Source: Plazaster borealis (taxonomy: Eukaryota; Echinodermata; Asteroidea; Forcipulatida; Labidiasteridae). Taken from it: a DNA stretch of 64,000 bases. Position 1 is the first letter of the stretch, and each line of letters begins with the position of its first letter. The stretch covers positions 10,185,501-10,249,500 of the forward strand of contig CM037473.1 of NCBI GenBank assembly GCA_021014325.1, read 5' to 3'. The position numbers and the translations under genes are program-made. Shown here piece after piece: positions 28,201 through 43,200 of this stretch. Below the pieces are notes generated by a model, which saw nothing but the letters and a program-made list of their open reading frames with translations, was not told the origin of the DNA and made no database searches.

Positions 28201-31200
28201 TTACTCACCGGATCGATCTGCTTTAATTCCGGATCGCTTCGTCATCTTTGGTCGAGTCGTCCTCGACGTAAGGACATTCTCTTGTAATGTATGCAGTTGA
28301 ACTTGCTGACAGTATTTTTGAGAACTAAAGATATCGGTATCAATTATAATGTACGCCGTTGTTGGCATAGCTGTTGCGGCTGGTCTGCCAACTCATCATG
28401 AATAAAGATATGGTACATCATTGGGGATGTTGGTATGCTTACTATCTATGCACCAAGATAAGATGCGTCACTGTTGACGAAACTACTGCGCCTATGTCAA
28501 TTAACCATGATTCAGGTGGTTCACTGACACCGCACGAGTGGTGTTTACCAAACCGCTTCTGCTTCATGCTTACTCTCTTTGTATCAATATAAGGTACAAA
28601 ACTATATGCGAAACTTGTCATACTAACCTTATGCCACTCACTTTGAATAAATATAATGTACGGCGGTGGAATGTTCAGAAACTAATGTTTTTGATATCGC
28701 ATGGTGTCATTAGCCTATCTCTCCAATGATTTGATGTGGTTCTGAAAAGAACAGCAAGTGGTTTCACATATCTTCCTTGTGTAATAATGTTTGGTAAACT
28801 GTTGTTAAGGCTAATGCGTCTGCTCACTCTCTATGAATGGAGATAATGTACATCATTGGTATACTGGCAAAACTGTGTGGTACTTCAAATTAATCAATAA
28901 AAGGTACACAAGGGTTTAGCATTCAGAGCTGTGTATTGAGAGAGTTGCGACATAGTGGGACCAGTTTTCTTCGGTCACGTGGTTGCTGGACGCCATATTC
29001 GGTCCAATTGCAGCACAACCCAATGGGCAGACTAGTCTGGCACCCCACATTCGCCCATGCAGGGTTTTTTTTGTGACACAAAATGGCTTTTAATATCAAG
29101 TTGTCGCAACTTTCTCAATATACGGCTCTGGTAGCGTTCACCCAAGTATGGGTACCTTGTGCAATGAAGTATTCACGGGACGACCGTTTAATGAAGCATT
29201 TCTCAAAACTGAAATGAATTTACTCTCGCCAAATCCCTTTGCCCAATCGCTTTTGAAGGCAGTCAAGTGGTGTGAGGTGAAACCAGCATTTGAGTCAATA
29301 AACTTAACGGCAATTTATTGCAGAATGAAGTGGAAAGAATTACTGTACGATGAACATACACACGTGAACAAGGTGAACGAAATTACTGATGACTTCACGT
29401 TGACGTTCCAATTGAATTATTGAACTGAATTGACTGAATTATGAAAACATTTGTATACAAAGTTTCTTTTAAAAAACCGTGAGCATCCATTGCAATAAGT
29501 TTGTTGTCATTATTTTTTGACTAATTAATTTGTCATGGTTTATTTATTTAATACATTTTTTACTTATTTTTTAATTTCTTTTTCCCGGTAGTGAGGCTGG
29601 GCTGATTAAATGTCCTGTAAACTAGAAAGTTTAGAATTGTTATCTTTCAAGATAACAACAATAGCAATAATAATATATACAGATTTATAAATCGTACATT
29701 CTAATATACATGACTCATGGCGCTACAGCAATATGAATACAATCACATCTGGCTGAATAGGAGGTTGACAAACGCACAATAGATGTACAATGATTAATCA
29801 AAACTGAAAACCAAAGTGAAGTGTTCATTTGTTTTGTTTTAAAAGCGCCAACGTTTCCCGCCAAGCCAAGATCCAATTTAGTTGATTTGTATTTATTTGA
29901 TTACACATGCAACAGCACAATATTAGCGTCAATAACAGGATGAATAGGAAACGAGAAGAAAGGCTCAGTTTTAGATGTGGGAGGATAACCCCAATAGACT
30001 GTGCAAGTCTCGCGCGTATCGGAACGAGAAAACACGTCAAACGAAGAACATTTTTTTCTGAAATCAAATCTGTATTTTAAATTTTATCTAACGACAAAAT
30101 CTGAACAACAAAAATACTCATTAAATGTTTATAAAATTAGTTTAAGCTTTTAGAATAAATACACAAATAATGTGTTAATTATTATTCAAACATAATTAAA
30201 ACTCTTGGACAATGATGCTTATTTGATCTTATCTTTTTAGAAACCCCTTACGCGGATTCGCGAAGGTCACACCGGCGTAAAAATAACGTTTGACGCAGTT
30301 TAAAGAGGACGCTGACGCCTCAACAACTATAGACTGCAATGAAAAGGCCTCGCGTTGCAATTACAGCATCTGGCAATTATCATCGCGCATCCAAAACAAG
30401 CGTTTACATAAATTTTGTTATCGGAGGTGAGCACAAAATTCCTAATTTTTTGCACTAACCGGAAGCTGAGGTCAAGTTTAATTCTCGGGTTTTCTTCGTT
30501 ATATTGTTGAATTGATTTTACTTTCATATTTTGTATCACTAAGTATTACATTCCCAACAGCATATATAATTTTCATAGTCATAAACTACGTTTAACTAAA
30601 ATAATGGACGAAACAAAATCTCGCCCACGTAAAACTCCATAATATGGTTGGGACCACTATGGTCCCGGAAGTTCGAATGAGCGCGAGACTTGCACAGTCT
30701 ATGGGGGAAAACCCCACGCAATCAGGTAGGGACTGATGAAAACCCAATCCACATGCAAGGCTCCGGTCTGAGGTGGGATTGGAACCAGGGTCCACAGAGG
30801 TGAAAGGCAGGGAAAGAACGAGCCAACCTGATCCCAAATATTGGACCCTCTCTCACTCGTAAGAATTCATTTGTTCGCATCTTTTCTGTTTCCGTATATA
30901 TATAAACATTACCCACATTAGCATTTCCGGACTTTAACTACTGAAAGTGTATTACCTGCCTTTCAAAACGTAACGCCCAGGCTAAGCAGCTGCAGAAAAT
31001 TGGAGCAAATTCGCTCGTGATACTCACTCAACCGCGAGAGAGGATGTGTAAAAGTTGTCCCGGTAATTGAATTTAACCCACAGGTGTGTTAGTATTACCC
31101 GATCGCCCCTAGTTACTCAAATCCGAAGTGATGTGTTCGTTTGTCACGAAAAGCGCGCCAACATTTCCCGCCAAGATCTCATCTGGCCGCCGATTTTTTA

Positions 31201-34200
31201 TATTTTTTTTCTTGTTTCATGTAAGAGCGGTCTGCTTATAATATGATATGGAATGGAACGTGAGGCTGGGGCCAGATCAAGGATTGGCTCTTAATAAGGT
31301 TGATTTCATTACAGTCCGGATGCCGGTCTTCTGGGGTTTCTAAGATGGGGGTACCTCCCTATCACACCTTTCTTGGAAGGGCAGCCTCACGGCAAATGGA
31401 CTTGTATTGACTCGGATCGACACGCGAAACGGCCGGTGTTGGTACACCAAGCTGTATTCAGGCGTTATCCGTACTGGATCCCCCAATAAACAGTAACAAA
31501 TCTACAAGTTATTGTTAAAATGGCCGTGTCCGAGTGAAACGACCGCGGCTGTGGCCGATGGCTGCAGATGGTGGGTTAAATGACAGGTCTTTCCGTGATC
31601 TGGTCGTACCCGCAGCCTTAAGGGGCAAATTTGGACAAACCCTTTTTTGCCTACAGTTACCGTATAATCTATTCCCCATAATACCTACTGATGCATTCAC
31701 GCGTAAAGTTTGCCCATCTCGTACAATATTCATAAGTTCTTGTAACCAAGCTGATGTGGACTAACTGTAGGGGATGGTGATAATATAAACTGTGGCCACT
31801 TCAGGAATGGGGGTACTGATTTATTATTTATGTTTTGTCTTGTTCTAAATATACTATCTGTTGAAATTGTGTACAAGCTCATTAAAGTAATGTGTCCATG
31901 AATAATATTGTACAATGTGTGCTTTAGATTGGGCTGTAGCCAGTTTCTTCGTGGATGCGTTAAAACTCTTTCACGATGCCCATTCACGGATTCCTAATTC
32001 GTCAAGGAAACACACCAATGATAATTAGGCCGTGTCCGAATTGGCGGCTACGGCTACGGCTAGATTGCTGCGTCATCACGCGTTGAAGTATATATAGGAC
32101 GTCCTTAGCATTACCCTTAGCAACAGTCGTAGCCCTATCCGTAGCCACCGAATTGGATGCGGCCTAATGGTGTAATAGGCGCTGCGGATGTTGTAGCTCT
32201 CATGCAAAAAGTTAAGGTATTTGTTGTTATTGCAACTTTTATCCCATATTTCTGAATTAAAATGTAATTAGGCCCCGTCAGAACCAAGTGATTTTGTCTA
32301 GGCTACGGCTATCTTTGTCTGCAACATTAACGTTGAAGAATGGGACGTGTCGGCGTTTCAGCCATAGCCACCGACGCCACTAATTCAGACGCAGCCCAAG
32401 TTGTCAAAATGTACGTGTTTGGGGAATATATCCTTACTGGGTCCCGTTTACTGCAATTTCCAACATTGTGACGTCATGCATGAAGTGTTTGGCCTATAGC
32501 CCTAGCCGGTCAACCTCGATCTCACATAATCTTCGATAGTGGATGGAAATAACAGCAATCTGTTTCTCAATTCCCTGGGAGGGGAAATTGTTATGTTTCT
32601 GCCCAGATAATAGTAAGCCTTAAAATCCGAGCTTCTGAGACACCTGTCTATATTTTTACGAGTACAGAAGTAAAAGCATGAATAAAAATAATCGTCAAAG
32701 TGGAACGTATTGAATCGAAGTGGAGATACCTTTAAGGGACGTATATATCAAAACACAACATGAGGGTGACCCATCCAGCACAGTTGATCATTTGGGGCCC
32801 TCTTATTATATAAAAATACACCAAGGAACAAATACTAAAAAATACTAAACTTTGGCAGAAAGTACATACACAATAAAAGGCCACACCTTATCAACCACAC
32901 AATTATAAATGCGAGATAACAATTTAAATACAAACAAAATAAAAATACAAATTTACACCCCAAAAGTTGGAGGTAGAAAAATATGAATTAAAGGATACAA
33001 GTGCCCCCATCCTCCCCAATGTAGCCCATTAAAGCAGATGAAATGAAAGTGGAAAACCAACAGCCTGGGCAAAACACAGGGTAAGCTATGACAGAATTAA
33101 CTGAATATAAAAGTATTTCAAGCTTTACCTTCCTTCAGCAGACGCCGAAATGGATAATAAGAGCTATTTAAACGAACACCATTTAAAAAAAAGAAACAGC
33201 TGTGTATTAACTGAAACTTTTTTTATAAAGTTCACACTTAGGTTTAGGAACAATAACATCACCCTGTGTGATTGCCCAGGTACAAACGTTGACCAATTTT
33301 CTAAAATTCTAATTGCATGCACCCTTTAAGATTAAAAATGTTAATTTCAAACTTGACCATCTTATTATTTACCGCATGCAAAACAAAAAATGAACCCACG
33401 CCAGACTTCAGACGACATGTCGCATCCATGCATTATGCCTGATGGAAATTATCCCGGTACATTTTCAAGTCAGATGAAATGCGCCACTTCCTCCCCTAAA
33501 GTGAACATTGACATTGAAAGAGGCTCTAATTTCAAATTCGAAAGATTGCAAATCGCCCTAGGGTCGTCATGACGGTGATGTTTCGTGGGGGTTTTAGCAG
33601 ACGTTATTATTGGGCGCACGAATACCAAGTAATTATTCAAAATAGCCCGGAGCGCGGAAGGATACGGAGCAGGCAGCTGGCGTGATGTTCCTTTCAGAGA
33701 AAGAGAGTGGTGTTTTAGGTTTAAAAAAAACACCTTTGACTCAACAATGTGAGAAGTCTGCGACTTGTTTTCAAATCACCTTCTGGTTGTTGACTTAAGT
33801 TGTCTAAACGCAGGCTGTTATGTACAGATGCATTCATTGCAATTGAATGAAAAGGGAAATGTATTATTGGACCATTGATTAGCATATCATGCTCTCTTTT
33901 TCAGACGTAAACAAGACTGTTTCCCCCATCAGCGTTTAAAATCACTAGAATATATAAATTGATCAGTGAGCTGTCGGCTGCGTCTTATCACCACACGTGG
34001 CGGGCGATTGTGATCACAAATATGATCAAGCGGGTGTTTTATCACGTATCTGATGCAGTGACCTCTGTGCGTCACATCCCCCGACTACCAACACGTGCCC
34101 GTGCACGTTATTCGGGGTTTACGTCACAGTCGCCAGACCCAAGCCCGTAACGTGTGCAATTTGTTTGATAGCAGAGAGAAACTGCGTGGAATCTCATTTC

Positions 34201-37200
34201 GCAATCTCGCAGATTATAAGGTCCTGAGTTAAGGCAGTGTAGATAAAATGCCGAATGTGCCATTAGTGGAAATATGACCTTATATCGTGTATATTGTACA
34301 AAAGAAGCCGACTATTTTTGGTTGAAAGCTGAATAGAGTTGCAGTTTAATGACCATATTAAAAACTGTACTTGCATGGACAAGCACTGGTGCCCCATGGG
34401 TTAAATATGTGTTTTACTTTGGTATCAATGCGTGTTTTGTATGGTTACCGCTGCGCGCTAATAATCAAGTGCCGATCAAAGCCACAAATTAATCCCGTTA
34501 AAACAGCACTGGAATGCTGTCGATTATGACAAGAATGTTGTGTTGTGAGGTATGTTATTCAGACAACTAAAGAGAACTATACAAATCGCATGTTGAAAAG
34601 ACATTTTCGTCCATGCATCAAGGAGAGGTACAACATTTAGTTTCTATAGGGGTGAATTCCAGCGATGTCAACACTCATGATCACAAAGCTTCCCTAAACT
34701 TCATTGAATGTGAACAACCACTCCAAAATCCTCTGAAAATAACTCCATTGCTGTTGCTTGAACTTGGTGATTTTCAAGCTGTACCTTTAAGTCACCCTTT
34801 CTTAAAAAGCACGGGGCCTGACGAAAACTATTATTATTTAACTCCAAGCATGTACGTTTGAGTTACCTTAGAGTGGACTCGTCTGATAGAACAGGGACAG
34901 GCCTTCCCAGATAACTTGAGAATGACATTAACAAATGTTTTTGTTTTATACATTGTGATGTAATATCATTGTATGCATTTATTTTGCCTAGCAATACCCA
35001 AGAGAAAAAAGTGTCAGTGATTTGGTGAACTTTTCTTAAAAGATGACAGCATTTTAGACACTGATATCGTTTTAAAGGGGTGTGTAGAGCATTGTTAAGA
35101 TTGAAAAAGTAATTGTTTACAGATTTGTACATGACTTTCGTGGTGGAAAATTTCCCTTGAAATGTGTTTGCTTGAAATGCTATAGTTTTTGAGAAATTAG
35201 TAAAACAGTTAGTTTTGATGTGACGAGTCCAAAACCCGATGTTTGAAAAAAGGTTAAACATAAAAAGTTTTGTCCTCACTATTTTCTCGTAACTCCGATG
35301 ACCGATTGAGCTTAAACTTTTACAGGTTTGTTAGTTCATGTATATGTTGGGTCACATGAAGTGCGGATACTGGTTTTTGACAGTTACCAATGTTGTCCCG
35401 CAGAACTTGGTTGCACAACATTTCAGCGTCGGTTAGAATGAAAGCGTCAGTATTATTTGCAAGGACAAATTCCTTCTACAACTCACGTAAATAGCTTGAT
35501 GTCAATTTCTTAATGAGGACATTATATTAAATCAATGTCATATCCGGCATCTATTGATTAAGCCCTACTCATTAAAATGGTCATTTAGATTACGAAGTAG
35601 CGACATCTGTATTCGATGCGACATGCCTGACATACCGCCAGTGGGTGAGTCAAAACGCATTTGTGTCAAATCTTCTATGATCCAAGACAGGGTGAAGTTT
35701 GGGGAATCCTGGGTTTAACCACTGGTTTAACCATTGAGCTATATTTATAGCTCCATGGTTTAACTGATGTAGACATTCAGTGCTCACTATGTGGCATGGT
35801 GTTACCCCCTTCCTATCGTGTCTTTATTGTATTCTTGGAATCTCAGGAATTCCTTAAAGGATTATCGGGGGTACTTCTGTACAAGAGGGGAGTATAGGAA
35901 CATTTGGGTGTGGCGGGGAGGGGGAACTGTGTATTGAGAGAAATTCGACAAGATAGAGGGACTAGTTTTCTTTGGTCACGTGGTTGCTGGACGCCATTTT
36001 CGGTCCAAATGCAGCACAACCCAATGGGCAGACTAGTCTGGCACCCGGTGTTCGCCCATGCGTGTTTTTTATACACAAAATGGCTTATAATCGCAAGTTG
36101 TCGCAACTCTGTCGATATACGGCTCTTGGGGAGGGGGTGGCACTCCCACTGCCACATTATTAGGCATAGTACATTTTGTAATTATTATATCGGGATAAAA
36201 AAACACATTTTTCGATGTGGCTCGCTCATACAGAAAACGAAAAACCGGCCCTTATGGTAGCAGGGAAATCCGCGCTTAACGTACGGCTATGACCGTTGGC
36301 TGCAGCTGCAGCGTTGAAGAAGTGGCCATGTCAGCGATCCTGCCATTAGCCTCTGCCGAAGCCGTCAATTAGGGCCCGGCCTGAAGGGCCTGTCACACCA
36401 TGGCGTGGCGCCTGAACGTATGCCAACGTATGCCGAAAATACGTTGGTGTAAGTTGGTGTACGCTGATATAAGTTTGGGGTAAGTTGGGATACGTCGTTT
36501 ACGTAAAGAGCACGCTGTGATACGCTGTTAAAATTTTGAACACGTCGAGCCCGCGAAAAATTATTGAGCATGTTCAAAATTTCTCGGCGTACTGAACGTG
36601 TGCTTCATACGTTCTGCATAAGTTCCCCGTAAGTTCACGGTACGCTAGACATACGTTGACATACGTTGACATACGCTGACATACGTTATAGGAACGTTAC
36701 TCGTAGGTTGGTATACGTTGGTATACGTTGATGTACGTTGGAGGCATGTTGGCTGCTTGAGCGGTATTTATACGTTCTACAGCGGCATAGGTCACGTGTT
36801 CGTTATACGCCGAGGATACGCTGAGGATACGTTGAACACGGCAGACAAATGCTACGAATGCGTTAAGCATACGTTGCTCATACGCTCGCATACGCTGTGA
36901 TACGCTGTCATAACGTTGTTATAAGTTAGTGATACGCTATCAATACATTAGTCATACGCTATGTATACGTTCAATACGCTATGGATACGCTATGGATACG
37001 TCCTGTCCAACACCGATGTTGACCTTTCCGATGCAATTCGTTGGGAAGTTGAACGTTCTTGGACTTTGACAATTTTCGAACTATTTTGTGTATACTTCGG
37101 CATACGTTCAGGCGATATAGGGCCTTTTTAGAAAGGAATTTTGCTTGTGCACGTGTGTATTACATCACGTTACTTTAAGCAAACGACGACCCTACCGTTA

Positions 37201-40200
37201 AACACCATGTTAATATACAACGTAATTTAAAAAGAGGTTTTAAGGTCAACATTTTGTTTGGTGCACTCATTTTCCAAGAGATAGATTCCTTGAAAGTGGG
37301 AAAAAGCAAAAATCTCTATTATTTCACGTTAAAATGGTGTAAAATGCCATTGTATTTGATACTCTTTCAGTGCGGAATTTGAAACATGACGTCATTGGAT
37401 GTCACCAATAAATGGGTCTGTACATTCCACAAAAGTTCATTTTATTCAACGACGTTTTGATTTGATTTCATGGAAGTTCAGGTATGAACTTAAAAATTCC
37501 CTTAGAAAAATGGACAGACGAATATATTTGAAATGGATGGTTTTGGACGTTTACAAAATTCTCATTTTAACCCATTTTAACGTGAGGTTAGAGACTTGTA
37601 ATTCTGTTCTCCATTTTTACAAGGACTCTTTCTACTGTAAAATGAGTGCATCACAAAGTTAAATTTTACCCTTTTAGCTCCTCTATAAGGTAAACGTTAG
37701 AAACACTTCAAATAAAGAGAGAGAGCCAGACCAGTGCTGTCAGTATAAGGTAAATATTCAGCAGGTTGCTGAAGAAAAAAACAACACAAACAAGTTCGGG
37801 TCAACATTCTGCATAATAGGGCACCTCAGGCACATCATGTGTCAAGTAGCAGGTCTCCAACTTTTTTTCTTGACAAAATGAAGAATCGTTGAGCATATAG
37901 AAGTCTTTTTTATGGTGTACGTTTAAGGGTCTGGTCCATATCAAGTACTAAATGTGTCATATTCCGCATTTGGTGCTGGATATGTGACATGGTGTACCCC
38001 CCGCCCCCCCCCCACACACACACAAAGCACTAAGATTCATCTTAAGACGAGTTGTCAGTATTGCCATGGTGATATGTATTGTGACATCACACTTTGCTTT
38101 ATAGCAATGAAGATTGTTTCGCCTTTAAGATCAATCTTAGCTCTTTGTGAAATCGAGCCCTGGTACAAACTTAGCCATTGAGCTCGCACAGCCCCTAACA
38201 TTATCGTCGACCCCTCATACGTATTTCATTGATATAAAACTCAGACAGTATCCACGCACCCTTCTTGAACAAATGTCATTTTCACAAACGACACTTGACA
38301 TTTGTATCGGAGTGACTGTGTGCTGTGCAAGACTTACGGTGTTCTGGAAGTGTCATCCGACTTGTTGAGATCCTGTTATAATTATCTCGGGATGACGATA
38401 TGTTTTTCTTTAGAACGTCGCCATCACTAGGACAGCATGGTTTTTATTATTTAGGATGAGGTCATCATCCGAAAATTTGTCTTAGAATCTGAACAAGTCG
38501 GATGACACTTCTGGAGCTCCGTACTTATTTGTTTTTAGATATGAGAGCGTTGTTTGTGATGTTCTGCTATATACGCGTTTTAGGGATCGAGCGAGCTCAA
38601 TCTAAACTCTGCCTTCAGTCTAAAGTGTTTGAGCTTTACCGAGCCAAGTACAAATATTGATAAACGGGACACATTGGCAAAGTCATCTGGGAGATACGGG
38701 GGCCGGGAGCTGCATACTTGCATAATTGACCTTACCTCTATCCGATGTAGGCCCAGTGAGCCCGTAGGGGGATGGGGCTACACTGTGGCCAGAGACCTTA
38801 GTCTCCGTTATGTCTGGGGGAAACAAAAATGGCCACCGAAGTATTTCCATTTCGTTATTTGTTTCATCTGAACTTCCAAAATGACGCCCTTGATACCAAC
38901 AAGTGAAACGTCTTCATAGTATTGTGCATAATCTTATGTGATTGGACGTCTTGCTATTAGTAATAACAAATGATATCGAGTCTTATATAGCGCAATTTCA
39001 AAGAATGATCATTGCGCTTCAAACATTATTACTCCTGGTTACTGGGCCTTATATTTCATTCCTTAGACCATCTCAGCTCCCTGGGGAGTATACATCCTGT
39101 GCTGCCAAGTATAAGCTTAATCAATCACAAGAACCATCTCTACCCTCTCACAGGTACACATTTACCCCCTGGGTGATGAGAAGCAATTATAGTTAAGTGT
39201 CTTGCTCAAGGACACAAGTGTCATGACCGGGATTCGAGCCCACACCCTGATGACTCAGCCACCAGAACTTGAGTCCGATGCACTAAACCGCTCGGCCACG
39301 ACAAGCCATTGATGACTGAATAATATGCATAATGCTTGGAAATGAAGCCAGTGGCAGCCTTATTGATGCTCTCATAAACTAATGCTAAACTCATTCTCTT
39401 GTACCGTAATGAACCGGTGACTGTCATAAGTTGCTATCCTCCTAAAATACGTGTTCTAGTTACAGATCTAATATATCTATTATTATTGAAGTCAGTGGCT
39501 GCTTTTTTTTTCTTCTTGTATGAAGCACGCGTTAGGTTATTTGCTACTATACTGGACATAGAGTCATGTTCTTTCAATTATAATGAAGAAACTTTACACC
39601 ATGTTGCCACTCTCATCCATTTCAATCTTCTTAATAGGTCGTGTATAAATCCACAATGTTTATAGTAACGTATGTTGGCATCATTACATGAGGTAGTATT
39701 AATCTTAATGTTGTGGTACTCGCTTGATAATGTCATCATAGCCAATACCACCCGCTTTCAAAAGAGTCAATGGACGGATTTTGTGGCCGGGCCGAATCCG
39801 CGGTTTCGTTCCGTCAGGTTCTCTCTTTAATAATGTCGATAGTTCTTCAAACTGTGCTCGCGTTTTGGAACGAGCTTGTCAGTTTGACATTATCTCACTC
39901 AAGTCTAAGATCTCCAACGGCGAGTTTGACCATGGCAAATCATGTGACTAAAAGAGATTGTCTCATTTGCGATAGGCATAGCTCAAAGCCCCAGAGTGAC
40001 TTTGATTGGAAAATCCTCCGCATTGCTGCAAACTTTGGGATTTGATAAATTGCCACGTTGTGTTTCACAATTCACAAAACAGTAACTTATGAATGGCGGC
40101 AATGTTTTGTTCGCTTGTTCGTTGGCACCTCTTGGGCATTCACCGAGGTACCTATAACTTGACGGTAATTTCATGCCGGTGGCATTTCGCTGAGAGACCC

Positions 40201-43200
40201 ATGGATTGAGTCGTCTGCGTCCGCTCATAGATCGGGTGCACATCTCCTCGGAGGGTTAGATTAAAGTTTGCATACAGGGCTTTGTTTCGTCAAGTTATGG
40301 GCCCAATTCCATAAAGCTGCAAGCACAAAATATTGATTACGGTTTTTTCCTTTTTTATAAGCAAAGTTTACCAGGATACCAACCGTCGCTTGCAGTGTAC
40401 ATTTACACAGTGATTTAGCTGTGAACAGATTTTTTTTCTACGTGAGAAATGTTTGTGCTTTAAAGGGATTGTATACGTTTGGTAATTGGAACCCACTGTT
40501 TGTTTCAATCCTAGATAGTTGTAGATATTTACCATAAAACTAACCTTTAAAAATTTCATTTCAAAAGGTGCTAGCGTTTTTGAGATATTGCCGAAAATCT
40601 GGAGCGGTTATGTCCACGCAGGAAGAATAATCTGCAATTGGAATACACAATCTGAGAAACGCTACTGCAGTAACGCCTTTCAGAATCAAATTTTGGGGAT
40701 AAAAAGTGATATATTTTTCCATAACCGCAGTACTTCGAAGTGAAAAGTTTCTCAAAATGCATTATACTATCCGAAACTGCTGTACTTCTTACCGAGTAAG
40801 TTTGTATTGCCATTAATTTTCAGAGTCATTACCAAACGTTTACAGACCCTTTAAATAGCTATTCATCTCCCTTGCTCTAACGTCACAGACGGGCTACTGT
40901 CCGCGCATGGCATGTTCTGCCATTGGGAAGTCAAACTGAATGTAGAGATACGCGTCTATAAACTGCGCGCGGTCCTCGCCTACAAAGCCACCCTACACAG
41001 TAACACACGGGTTATCCGACTACCAACATGGCGCAAGCAATCATTTTTTAGTGTGATGACGTCACGTGAATTGGGTCAATTAAAAATGGCCACTGGCCGA
41101 GCATTGGGTGTTGGTAAAGTTTGATGTAATTCTTGCATCTAGTTGTATCAAGATGTATGCTTCTTAATCAACTACATCATAACAAAACACCGTGATAAAA
41201 GTGCGTTGAACTTTTGATTCGTTGGTACTACATTTAAGGTACTGTACACGTTTGGCAATTGTCGAAGACCAGTATTCTCACTTGGTGTATCCCAACATAT
41301 GCATACAATAACAAACCTGTGAAAACATGGGCTCAATTGGTCATCGAAGTTGCAAGAAAATAATGAAAGAAAAAAGTTTACACACTTGTTGCACAAATTT
41401 CTGGCTTTCAGATGCCTGAGAAAGGCTTCAGGCCTGAAGTCTTTCTCAGATTCAAATATTTTAGTGAGGAATTACCTCTTTCTCAAAAACTACGTTTCAG
41501 AGGGAGTCGTTTCTCACAATGTTTTATACTATCAACAGCTCTCCGTTGCTCGTTACCAAGTAAGTAGTATGCGAATACATATTTTGTTTAATTACCAAAC
41601 GTGCCCAGTGCCTTTAACATTGGGTTGTAATCAAAGATGTACCAAGTCTTTATTTGCTATTTGCAATGTTTTATTTGCTCAATTTTGAACTCATCCGGCG
41701 TCGGTTGTTGTACAAGAATATTGCACCTGGAATTGACTGTCTACAACGTACATTTCATCAATCGAAACATCCAGCGTAATATGATATCGTCAAATATTGT
41801 CCGCACTTCTCAATTAAGACGCGTTCTCTTCAGCTGACTTCCTTCCTGTCTCCACACATCCATCACCATCTACCCGCTCCGTATTTTTTAGACATCCCGC
41901 ACGAGAATAATAATATCGCCGTGTAGTTGGGGAGCGGTCACGTGAGCCATTGCGCGGTATCCGTTTGCCTACGGGAGTTTACATGTGGGGATTTTCGGCT
42001 ATGATTTGCAAATGTTTACAGTCTAATGTCGTGAATAATTAATTCAACTTTGCGGACAAGTATGGTGTGGGGAGTTCAGCGCACGAGAGCATGTATTTCG
42101 GCCCGTTTGGGGCGCTGGGGACTGTGGTCTAGGGACAGTAACCTACATTTCATCAGTCATTTCATTTATTAATTCTGGTTGTGAAGCCAAGGACTCTCAA
42201 AAATGCGAACTTAATCACTGTACTAGCCAAGAACCCCATGGAGAGAAGACAAAAATGAAGTTTCAGTTGTAGATGTGGGAGGAAAACCCCGGAGAATTAT
42301 TTCAGGGAAAATCCACGAAGTCAGGTAGAGACTGAAAACCCAAACCCACATATTGCCCCCGGTGGTATTTGAACCGGGGTCCTAGAGGTGGAAGGCGAGG
42401 AAAGAAACCACTACACCAACCAGACAGCCAAAAGGGGACGGGTTGAAGTGAACTTCATCGTAGCTGACCCTCCAAATCACATTTCTGTGGATTTCTGTGT
42501 CTAACACCCTAACTATAATGGCAGATTTGATTATTTCGATCAAACTTAACTTTAAAGGCAGAATATGTCTCATACATGGACTGGTCACATATAATATTAG
42601 TACGCGGACTTGAAGTTGTTTATAATTGTATGCGCATATTATAACCATTAATGCTTCTCTGCACCCAGGAGTGGATGCGCTACTTTGTACATTGAGTCTT
42701 TGACGATGCAGTGTGATTTTATCTCTCATGAAACAAAACAATACAAATTGACACCAGTATATAGCACTGTCGTGAAAAATATCAGAGGAGTTTAGGCCCG
42801 GGGATTCTATGGCCCTTTTTAAAACCACGGCTTCGCGATCGGCTTAGGCTCCGGCTTGGGCTCCGGCTAGGGCTGTGGCTTGGAGCTCTGGCTTGGGCTC
42901 CGGCTGGGGCTGTGGCTTGGGGTCCGGCTGGGGCTGTGGCTTGGAGCTCTGGCTTGGGGATCGGCTGGGGCTGTGGCTTGGAGCTCTGGCTTTGGCTCTG
43001 GCTGGGCTGTGGCTTAGGATGTGGCTTTGGCTCCGGCATGGGCTGTGGCTTGGGCTGTGGCTAGAGCTGTGGCTTGGGCTGTGGCTAGGACTGTGGTTAG
43101 AGCTGTGGCTAGGGCTGTGGCTAGAGCTGTGGCTTGGGCTGTGGCTTGGGCTGTGGCTGGGGCTCTGACTTGGGCTCTGACTGGGGCTCTGACTGGGGCT

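Noticed and set aside
39203..39305. Functional tRNA-Leu gene
   Set aside because: The head is present in several copies with the same downstream tail and with mismatched stems, so these are SINEs. The same applies to the tRNA-like boxes at 59280-59340, 22317 and 11057.
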